Below are positions 1-8,171 of a stretch of 22,916 bases of DNA, one piece after another; positions within the stretch are counted from its first letter, which is position 1, and every line of letters begins with the position of its first letter. The notes under the pieces were generated by a model. The model saw nothing but the letters and a program-made list of their open reading frames with translations. It made no database searches and was not told the DNA's origin. The translations under genes and the position numbers were made by a program. The stretch comes from Didymodactylos carnosus (lineage: Eukaryota > Rotifera > Eurotatoria > Philodinida > Philodinidae): contig CAJNOQ010001588.1 in assembly GCA_905250885.1 (NCBI GenBank), forward strand, positions 7,205 through 30,120, in the 5' to 3' direction.

Positions 1-94
<94 letters not shown>

Positions 95-101
95 CCCCCC
101 G

Positions 102-140
<39 letters not shown>

Positions 141-146
141 GGGCGG
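1..146. repeat. Poly-C low-complexity block at the sequence end
   Basis: Positions 1-138 are C except for G at 61, 94 and 101. A short G-rich turn (139-146) follows before normal AT-rich sequence begins. There is no repeat unit resembling a G-rich animal telomere. Near-pure homopolymer of this length at a contig end is typical of poly-G base-calling artefacts from two-colour sequencing, read here on the opposite strand. I therefore treat it as probably artificial. It truncates the gene on the minus strand at 178-502. Confidence 0.8.
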
Positions 147-177
147 CTTAAATAGTTTCTATCAAAAGCTAACTTAC

Positions 178-502
178 CATGATTACTAAAATAATGAAGA
201 AAAGTATTATTAACTTGAACAAAATCCGTTTGTACAACTGGCACTTGACTGTATAACCGACATAGTTTTGTATCACTGCTAAAAACATTTATTGTACAAT
301 AGTTTATTTTTGTACATTCGGCTAAGCACAATAGTTTTGATTTAACTTGAAATTGTTGAAATGGTTGAACAGTCTGATTAATTGGACTGAACGCAATATT
401 TGAGAACTGTTTAACTGTACATGATATATCGATTTCAATCGTTTTTGTTATTAGAGTATTAAATATCAATAAAATAAAATACTTTATATTCATCATTGGC
501 AT
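178..502 (-). CDS. Secreted PAN/apple-like protein, first exon (partial)
   Basis: Function unknown; the pattern suggests a secreted or surface protein with a PAN/apple-like fold, usually a protein- or sugar-binding module. The reading frame starts at ATG 502 (further in-frame ATGs at 496 and 493) and is open for 108 codons plus one base. It ends at a strong donor GTAAGT at 177-172. Residues 1-21 form a signal-peptide-like stretch (MPMMNIKYFILLIFN). Cysteines fall at about 28, 59, 63, 69 and 81; the C-x3-C-x5-C-x11-C core with CRLY after the last Cys is the PAN-like part. There is one N-glycosylation motif, NNT, near residue 98. The rest of the gene would lie beyond position 1, lost in the poly-C block. 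The family call is by eye from cysteine spacing; that this is a real coding exon is better supported (signal peptide, open frame, good donor). Confidence 0.68.
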
Positions 503-1853
503 TGTGTACAGTAAGTTTTAATAATTAAAAAAGGGATAAACTTTATTGTAAATAGAAAAACAAATTAAAAATCTTTTGGATCTACTGAGTATCTCCTATT
601 TCAAAACAAATTACTATTTCAATGACTACTGATACAATTTCTGGAAGATAAACATCGGCTGATAGAAAACAATTTAAGAAAACTTAGGCATTCTCCAAGT
701 TAAATTTAAAAGTATCCGATTATTTTTTGTTAACAGTAGAAACCAATTTAATTTTTCTAGGCGATAACGAGTTGAATAGTCGATAGCCATTTCCTGCATG
801 TTAGGATATGAATTGTAACCCTCAAGAGTTCTGCATTATGCGATAATGCATAATAGAAAAAAGTTCAAACAGTCTTGCACGCACAACAACGTGTGGATAT
901 CTATACGGTCTTCCTGTGGGATGAGCTTATGAAAGCACTAGTCATGATAATTGAACACATGAATGAATATCAAATTCAACATTATGACCAGCATTGGACC
1001 ATATAGAATCAACATTTTAGAAAATACTTTATTTAATTGGACAAGCTTTTTCTCATCGTTGTATAAAATTCTTGTCTTAAGCTGGAAGCGACTTGAAAGT
1101 GAGCACGAAAAAAAAATCTCATTTACTAACAGCGCAGAGTACTGATATGCACAGAACTTGCTAAATTTTCGTTTCCTTTTCCCATTATACCAGGCGCTAA
1201 ATGATTAATTATTGACAAAAACGCTGATTAATATTTTTTCTTATTTAATAATTCATTTTATCCATCGCTGGAAGGAACTGTCGGTAATGGATGAAAAATT
1301 TGTTATTACACCTTTTCAGCAACTATAATCGGTTGCGGCTGATCTCTCAACCGCTCATTAACACTTATGGCAATTGGTTATATTCGTCACTGGTACTTTT
1401 TCTAGAGCAGAATTATCCAACTTTCTCGTTTGACTATGCCATATTATTTAGATAACAAAACGTCAAACGATACTGGAAAATTTAGTAAAGCATTAAAATT
1501 TTATTTGCTTTTATTATATATTTTCTTTTGAATGTTCAATTCTTTTTGTCGTGAGTAAAAAATGTTAAATAGTCTATAAGAAACACACTTAAAATATTTT
1601 CGCATGACTCGCCATCATGATCTCTACGCTTTCAAGAAGAGTTTGTGTTGAAAAAAAAATATGTGTGAAGGAGCATATCAACGTTACGCCTACACCTTAC
1701 TTGAAGACAAAACTTTCTTAATCGGAATGAAAAATGTAAGCAACATCTCGGTATTCTCATAACGAAAAAAAGCTACCTAGGACGTTCAAAATGTTCTCGA
1801 CTGATTTTTTTTTAAAATAGTAAAAAGCTATACAGTGTTGGACCTATTGCGTG
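503..1853. other. Intergenic, no gene recognised
   Basis: Upstream flank of the PAN-like gene, AT-rich. I see no homologous protein. A perfect 8-bp-arm palindrome (TGCATTAT, GCG, ATAATGCA) lies at 832-850. One open plus-strand stretch (about 856-1003, 49 codons, stop at both ends, no conserved motif) and a 60-codon ORF at 963-1145 are not convincing as genes. Confidence 0.6.
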
Positions 1854-1859
1854 TCTATA

Positions 1860-2459
1860 CTAGGTATATTACAAACCCAAACCCAAGTCTGAGACTTGGG
1901 TTTGGATATTGGGTCAGACTTGGGTTATTAAAAGACTCCTTTTAACTGATATACCTTCTTTTGTTGTGGCTCTTTGAGAAAACAGGATGTAAGATGTTTA
2001 TTTCGGCCGGTGGGCGTACGTAATGCCTAATGCTGACGATAAGAGCTCATTTTGGATTAGTTCAAATATCCAACAGTTGAATGTTTTATTCTACTTATCT
2101 TGTTCATATCATCCTCATCCTTGAAACAGAGTAAAATACTAAAAAAATAAGCACTGGTAACATGCCACAAATATGTTAACAAATGATCGGTGAACACTAT
2201 AAAAAATGATATAAAAGAATAGGGAAAACTAAAGAAAAAAAGTGAAGTTTTGAAAGCGAAAACAGCGACGATGAAGAGAAAAAGATAAATGAATAGTATG
2301 GCAGAAGAGCGTAAGGTACTACAGCTAAGTTTCATTGAAGAAGAATATTAATGTACTTTGGCAACTGACCCAAACCCAAGTCTTAGACTTGGGTACCCAA
2401 ACCCAAACCAAATACACCCAAGTCGCTTGGATTTGCGTCTGGGTTTGTAACATACCTAG
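1860..2459. mobile_element. 600-bp non-autonomous inverted-repeat element with TCTATA target duplication
   Basis: The left end reads CTAGGTATATTACAAACCCA and the right end is its inverted match with two differences in 20 (CTAGGTATGTTACAAACCCA). The element is flanked by TCTATA at 1854-1859 and 2460-2465, a 6-bp duplication. Just inside both ends are GACTTGG/CCAAGTC palindromes and AAACCCA runs: the left block (1870-1926) holds a perfect AACCCAAGTC/GACTTGGGTT palindrome, and the right block (2368-2450) repeats the motif several times. No transposase is visible; the 92-codon minus-strand ORF at 2057-2335 is a low-complexity F/S/L-rich string and probably chance. The superfamily is unassigned: 6-bp duplications are uncommon, reported for Dada-type elements among others. 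Confidence 0.85.
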
Positions 2460-2552
2460 TCTATACAGTGGTAGCTAAAATTGAGCGTCCGCTTTATTTT
2501 TAATTTTTCTCCTCGATCATAATAGCTCGAACAAAGGATAAAATTAGAAAAT

Positions 2553-3246
2553 ATCTCGGAAAATTAGCAGAATGAATTTCGGAAGAAAGTAAAGACAGCA
2601 AAGATCTCGGGAAAATGTCAATTAAGTATTTCTGCATAAAAGATCTCGAAATAATGAATAGTCTAGAAGGAAAACATGTAAAGCACAGTATTATGAAGTC
2701 ATAACATTTTCAACTTCATTCTAACTGTAAACTTAAAAATGTTACGAAGTTGCGAAAAATGTTAATGAAGTGCTCTTATGCGACTATGAAAGCGATTTAT
2801 CAGATTTCATTAAAGATCAAGATATCGACGTCAAAACCAAATGAAAAAATATTCACTAAACTCATACGTTTGTGTTTATCGAAAGGAAACATTTAACATC
2901 GGTGGTGTACAAGGTCTATCGTGAACATAGGGGAAGAGAAGGTTGTTCTCTTTTTTTATTTGTACCATATTCTTGTAAGTGTTGCAAAAAGTTTCGCATT
3001 GAAGAATCATTTTGCAAACGACTGCACTGTTTGGAAGGTATAATATACGCGGGTGTGAGAACTTTTACTATTAATTAATTAATTTAAAAGAATAACTTTG
3101 GCTATTAATTAAGTAGTATAAAAAATAAATAAAATATTCCGAGATCTTTTCGAGATCTTTTATGCAGAAATACTTAACTGACATTTTCTCGAGATCCTTT
3201 CTGTCTTTAGTTCCTTCTGTGATCCATTCTGCTAATTTTCCGAGAT
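2553..3246. repeat. Long inverted repeat, 98-bp arms with a shared coding frame
   Basis: Arms 2553-2650 (plus) and 3149-3246 (minus) are equal in length, alignable without gaps and roughly 85% identical by eye. Both translate in the same frame to nearly the same peptide: KDLGKMSIKYFCIKDLE on the left and KDLEKMSVKYFCIKDLE on the right, preceded by GKLAE in both. The left arm has TGA where the right has TGG (Trp) after GKLAE. The unit GATCTCG recurs inside each arm, giving a KDL(G/E)K peptide repeat. The roughly 500-bp spacer contains a 68-codon plus-strand ORF (2872-3078) with a CKCCKKF cluster that I cannot identify. It could be a fold-back transposon or an inverted duplication of a coding exon. 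No target duplication was found. Confidence 0.7.
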
Positions 3247-3837
3247 CTTTTATTTTCACGTCCTAGAACAAATATGAAAAAAAATTTGAACAACTGAAAG
3301 AGTTTATAATCAGGAGAGATGCATATGAAAATTCCTACAAACCAGGTTCCTGGAAAACAAAGATTTTAGAAAACCCAAAAGTATCAAGTTCCACCATTCC
3401 AACGGAAACTTTATGCAAATAGTCCATTCGTGTAGAGCAAACATTTCTGAACAAAAGTGAACGTCAGCAAACTCTCCATGACGTTTTTTCATCGAGTTGC
3501 ATTTAATTTACGAATGCAAGCAATAATGATTATTAATAAGATAATGATTATTCGAGAAGAATGGGACGCTGCATTAAGAGACACAAAACTGAAACTCACA
3601 CAATGCATGATAAAAGCGAAAAATCTTGAGATATTGCAAATTGACAAAAATACAACATTAATAAGAACCTATCTCAATGTAGAGAAAAGCATTCTCACCA
3701 ATTTAGATAGAATAGTCGAGATCCAAAAGGAACGTTCAGAATCTAAAACCAATATTAAAGTACATTTTTTAGAAAAAAGAGCCTCAAAAAGCAATTCAAG
3801 GTAATGAGTAATAGTAGTAATATCCATCCTCATGTTA

Positions 3838-4808
3838 CACAGTGGGCATTTTTTTATAGAGCAGGCGGACATATGCTGTAGGAGTGGAATGAAAGCCTAT
3901 AAACACGTTCTTCTACAGGTTTTCGAATATGCTCTTTCTAATGATGAGATTTTCAGTACTCAAAAGTAATTCCTTGTGGGTTTTCTGGAGACCGGATCTC
4001 TGGAAAATCCATAAAAAATATTTTTACATTTCAAGAACCTCACTATTCGAAAGATCATATTCGAAAACCTATAAAAAATGTGTTTATAGACTTGTGTACT
4101 ATTGCTAAAATAAATATCCAAATTCCTAAGCAAAATTTGCTGCGGATAAGCTTTCAAGTCTATAATTCAATTTGATCGAAAATATTTCTGCAGAAAAATT
4201 AAAAAGTTATACATCATTCGATGCAGTTTTTCACGCTGATTCCGAATATAATCTTACTTTCAAGAAAAAGTGCTTTTCTGAGGGAGAAAACTGCAAAATA
4301 CTCGAAGGGCTTTTGACAAGCCTGTAACTCAGCACCCCTAGAATTGGGAGACTTTGTGAGATCAGCATATGTAAAGGAGGTTGAGACGAACATTTTGAGC
4401 TATTTTTCATATCAATAGCTGCTCAGCGGAGTTTAGCGATTGCATTTTTATGAGGACGTCTTTTTTTTGGATGAGTTCCGTGGAAAGATCTTCGCGCGTT
4501 CCCCGAAATTTAACTTTGTCTGACGAAAATTTTCTTACGGCTAGATAGCCGAACAGATGGCGATTCTATATATGTCATTGTTTTTGAAAAAAACTTATAA
4601 TTTGACGGAGAAAATGCAATTTTACGCGCCAGCATACTAACTCTACTGATAATTTTGTAATTTAATTTTCTCAACTTTCGAAGAAGCTAGGGGCAAAAAC
4701 TTTTCACCGTTAAATAAGGCATTATTTATAGTATATATGTCATGGTTCAAAATATAAAAATTCGAACCCGCGATTTTTCACCAAAATGCCGCCTAAATGC
4801 CCACTGTG
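3838..4808. mobile_element. 971-bp non-autonomous DNA transposon with CACAGTG ends (Transib-like)
   Basis: Both termini carry the identical 14-mer CACAGTGGGCATTT in inverted orientation. The flanks are TGTTA at 3833-3837 and TGTTA at 4809-4813, a 5-bp target duplication. Removing the element and one TGTTA joins codons 3807-3837 in frame to the reverse-transcriptase frame of the host Athena-like element (SSNIHPHV then SAIGFLSQ), which independently fixes the boundaries. A second block AGGCGG(A)CAT recurs inside both ends, 18 bp after the heptamer on the left and 7 bp on the right. CACAGTG plus a 5-bp duplication is what Transib/RAG-type elements show; no transposase is visible. Alternatives are a CMC or hAT-like element; an 8-bp hAT duplication does not fit. 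Confidence 0.82.
3894..4092. repeat. Hairpin inside the CACAGTG element, 61-bp arms
   Basis: The arm at 3894-3954 (starting AAGCCTATAAACACG) pairs with 4032-4092 read on the minus strand (AAGTCTATAAACACA), sharing the perfect core AGGTTTTCGAATATG. The loop is about 77 bp. It lies near the left end of the 971-bp insert and is absent from its right end, so it is an internal fold-back rather than the terminal repeat. Confidence 0.75.
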
Positions 4809-6297
4809 TGTTAGTGCGATAGGATTTCTTTCCCAAAATTAGGCGTTAAATTTGAATGGATACCAAAGATCAATACTGAATAAAGGTCCTGCTTATGTTC
4901 AACCTAACCCTAAAACGGCACTTCGCCGTCTGTCATATGAAGTAGAAACTATGCGAGATAAGATACAGCTCAAGTTTAATGAAAATATACGTGCACGAAA
5001 CATCTCCCGACAAGTAGTAGATAAATTTGCGACTAGAGTTAAGGAAGAAATTTTTGATAGGATTTCCCGTGAAAAGATCGACAAAAGTTTTGAGAAAGCG
5101 ATTAATTACTTCAAACAGCAACAGAAACAACAGACGGTAATTTTCCGAAAAACGAACAAATCAAAAATTTTTCATCTTGATAGACCAGAGACATACAATA
5201 GGAAATCTGATGAGTCTATGGTAAAAACTAGTACCTACAAGAAAATTACTTATAATTCCATTAGGCAAATGATTCACAATACTGATTTATTCCTACGTGG
5301 GTTAATTAGAAAGAAACAATTGTGTCAATGGCAGTACGAGTGACTAAAACCCTCTCAGGAAGGTTATGAGTTGCCTCATTTATACTACAATCCAAAAGAT
5401 CACAAGATAGGCGAACCGTTAAGGCCGATAGTTAGTGGAATCAAATCACCGACAGCAAAACTGTCTTCTTTTTTATACCAGAAACTGCGACCTGTTTTTG
5501 ATAGAGGGACATCGCATTACACGTTAGGGAGAGAATTCGCTGAAATTTTTAGACTTACTTGAGGAGTATGAAGTCATGGATGAGATCCATTAGTTCACCT
5601 TTGATATCACAGACCTCTACACCATGATCCCCCAGCGAGAGTCCATCCAAGCTATAACTAGGTTTTTAGTTAGAAATAAGTTTCAAAAATAGGAGAAACT
5701 TCGATAGAAACTATTGCTAAAATGCTACGTCATGTATTAGACAATTCATTTTTCATCCTAAAAGATCAGTATTATGAGCAAATTAGAGGAGGGGCGATAG
5801 GCAACGCTGTCACGCAGATTTCAGCAGATGCTTACATGCAGGATTAGAAACAAGAACTACTGGCTATACAAGTAAGTGAAAAAGAATTATGCTTTCGATT
5901 TCGAGATGACATCTACATAACAACTAAAAAACCGTTTTATGAGATGCTCGAGATTCTCAAACATATGATGACAAAGACCCAAATATAAAGCGGACATAGA
6001 CGTTCGCGTGATCAAAGACTTGGGCAGTAAACGCTTTAGAACAGTTGTGCATAGGAAACCAGCGGCGCAACCATACGTTCTGCCGTTCGAATCCTTTCAT
6101 CCTATGCACATCAAACAAAATATTGGTGAATGAATTACTAATAAGCAGCGCTAATCAGGCATCAGAAGGAAGGGAAAGAACAAAAATGTTTACTTTTCGT
6201 TTCGTACAGAAAAATCTCTCGACATTTCTCTTTTGTTCTACGCTTGGACCATATTTTTATCATAAAACAGTAAAATTATTGTAGTTCGACCAAATAT

Positions 6298-6718
6298 GTA
6301 AATTTGATATAGTTCGACCAAAAAACGTCGTAGAGAGCTCGGGAATATCTCATTTTGTAGAGAATTGTTTGCTCTAGTTTATTTGCAGGTACTAGATCCT
6401 GGGAAACTACAGTGGTTACAAAAATTAATCAACTGGGTGTATTTTCGATTTTTTCGCAACCATAAACGCTAAAAAGAATTTAAATAGTGGTTTGAGTATG
6501 GAAAATTGTTGCTAACTAAGATCTGCGAAAATAAAAATGATCACTGGATTCCCAATAATAGAATTTTCTAGAAAACCAAAACCCTAGTTTTCCGGCACCT
6601 AGAACTTGCGAACAAAATTTTTTCAAACTACGTTGAATGATAGAGCAAACAATTCTTTACAAAATGAGATGTCCCGAACTCTCTGCGACGTTTTTTGGTC
6701 GAACTATATCAGATTTAC
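6298..6718. repeat. Fold-back repeat abutting the Athena-like element, 78-bp arms
   Basis: The left arm 6298-6376 and the right arm 6641-6718 are inverted copies, about 90% identical by eye, with the shared core TAGTTCGACCAAAAAACGTC. A third short copy of TAGTTCGACCAAA lies just outside at 6282-6294. The spacer is about 264 bp without a convincing ORF. It begins almost where recognisable Penelope coding sequence ends, so it may be a terminal structure of that element or an unrelated fold-back insertion. The 154-codon ORF at 6606-7070 runs through the right arm and shows no family motif. Confidence 0.75.
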
Positions 6719-6750
6719 GAAAGCCCAAAATGGGACCTTTTCAAGTCATT

Positions 6751-7134
6751 CCCTCCCAGTGGTCACTGGAGTGACATTCTGTATCATATCATTTCTTATC
6801 TACCTGGCTTTTCTGAAACTTTCTAAAGGCATTGATATTGGTGGTAGACATTATTGTCATTATATACCACACAATAGGTTGGTTATCAAGATGTATCTTG
6901 CCTGTTGGAAGAAAAATATTTTCCGAAAAAAGTCCAATTTTTGTGATTTTCTAAAAGTCATCGATTTTGTAATTCACCTTTTTCGGAGACAAAACAATGT
7001 AACAAAATATTTCTTTTACCAATCGATAGCTTACAGAGTTCGCTACAAGATATCTTCCCAAAGTTTTTAAATTTCATGCTTTCTTAATTTTTTCCCATCG
7101 ACCTACAAATAGTCACTTCAGTGACCAAGGGGGG
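6751..7134. repeat. Short inverted-repeat element (about 385 bp)
   Basis: The left end, CCCTCCCAGTGGTCACTGGA and following (6751-6783), is matched in inverted orientation at about 7102-7134, where the plus strand reads AGTCACTTCAGTGACCAAGG. The shared core is TGGTCACTG(G/A)AGTGAC followed by T.TGTA. The core is itself a partial palindrome. No clear target duplication and no transposase were seen, so the limits are approximate. Confidence 0.45.
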
Positions 7135-7349
7135 TAAAGGCTTAACTTGTGTCTTGATCTAATAAACATATGTTAAGGGCTCCCCTCCCCCCCGTCAAAA
7201 ATCTATTTTTTTCCCAGAGCACTCAATCTTCGTGAAATTTTTACTCAATATGTATTTGACCTTGGATAGTTTTCAGTAAAAAATTGAGCTCAAAATATTG
7301 AGTTTTGCGAGAGTTATTCTAATATTAAGGGTCAAACAGTAGGTGTTCG

Positions 7350-7645
7350 TGTGTCAAAGATTTTTCTCGCATGATACGGACCTCGGGGTGGTGTCAAAAT
7401 GCAGGGAAGACTTACCCCTACAGCCTAACAAAGCCAGGTTTTTTTTAAATTTGAAAATTATTTTTGGGAAGGTTTTTTAAAAAAATTTACTTTTACTTTT
7501 TAGAAAACTTGATTTTTTTGTAAAAAAACTACATTGAAAACAAAAATTCTGGCTTTGTTGTAGCGCTGAGCTTTAGCTTCATTTTAAAACATTTCCGAGC
7601 TTTCTAGCATTTAAAATGGCGGAGAAATCTTTGACGCACAATCCG
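7350..7645. repeat. Imperfect fold-back in AT-rich intergenic DNA
   Basis: GTGTCAAAGATTTTTCTCGC (about 7350-7370) recurs inverted at about 7620-7641 (GTGCGTCAAAGATTTCTCC on the minus strand). ACAAAGCCAG at 7427-7437 recurs inverted at about 7551-7561, so the two halves fold on each other. Outside it, a C-run at 7167-7190 and a G-run at 8019-8034, each with TTAAG next to it, may be the worn ends of a larger (about 860 bp) element. The 80-codon minus-strand ORF at 7579-7821 is low-complexity. No gene is seen from 7135 to 8171. Confidence 0.4.
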
Positions 7646-8171
7646 GTAAAACAAAAAAAAACAGTTTCGAGAAAAACGCAAAACAAATTTCTCCTTTGAT
7701 TATCGCGATTTTTTTTGAAAAGGGGTACAGGGAAAAAACTGAGAGCAGTTCGTCGTAGGTTATCGGCTATGGCGAATCGAATGGGCACATGTAGAGACAT
7801 GTGCGACGTACTTTTTCCCATATGTAAGCGTTATTCCCACGGAAACACCATAATAAATCACTGATTTATGAAAAAAATCTATAAATTTATCTGCTGTAAA
7901 ACCCTTAAAAACCATCGTAAAGCCAATAAATCATAGTGCATTCGAAAGCAGATATATTGGGCTGTACAACTATGCATAAATACCCAAGTTGATTTTTTTG
8001 TCGAAAAATGCTTTTTTTGAGGGGGGGCTTAAACAAACACCTTTTTATGGTTTTTAGTTTATAACTAGTAACGTTTGGTATTTGTGGAAACGTTCACTAT
8101 GTCACAAGATAATATTTAACAATAAAATTGTACAGCGTAGTTCTTCTATATATATATATCTTGTTTCATAC

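Larger units (their letters stand above)
3457..6290 (+). pseudogene. Athena-like Penelope retroelement, broken ORF
   Basis: Decayed reverse-transcriptase ORF of a Penelope-like element. It has two parts around an inserted element (3838-4808). The 5' part (3457-3804) is a charged, coiled-coil-like region (WDAALRDTKLKLTQ, later FLEKRASKS), as expected upstream of the RT. After the insert come LNGYQRSILNKGPAYV (about 4849-4899), LPHLYYNPKDHKIG then PLRPIVSGIKSP (5371-5450), FTFDITDLYTMIP (5594-5632), the RGGAIGN block (about 5785), a DD-bearing FRFRDDIYITT (5893-5925; DD at 5905-5910, where the family has YxDD), and HRKPAAQPYVLPF, a Penelope-type RT/thumb signature (6050-6090). Damage: frameshifts near 3800, 5545, 5699 and 5985; stops at 4840, 5341, 5591, 5690, 5845 and 6131. 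No GIY-YIG endonuclease domain is seen downstream, which fits the endonuclease-lacking Athena group. Non-functional. Confidence 0.88.

Noticed and set aside
1-146. Poly-C tract as a telomere
   Set aside because: No G-rich hexamer-type unit is present, only homopolymer with three stray G; a base-calling artefact is more likely.
856-1003. 49-codon open plus-strand stretch with normal-looking composition
   Set aside because: No start, no splice context and no recognisable motif; this length is expected by chance.
4755-4780. TTCGAACCCGCG resembling a tRNA T-loop on the minus strand
   Set aside because: No acceptor, D-arm or anticodon stem can be built around it; the same word type appears at 6087 within RT coding sequence.
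5206-5240. CTGATGAG word as a possible hammerhead ribozyme core in the Penelope relic
   Set aside because: It lies inside RT coding sequence and lacks the paired stems and GAAA core element nearby.
6606-7070. 154-codon plus-strand ORF
   Set aside because: It crosses the arm of a fold-back repeat and another inverted-repeat end, with no family motif; probably chance in repeat DNA.
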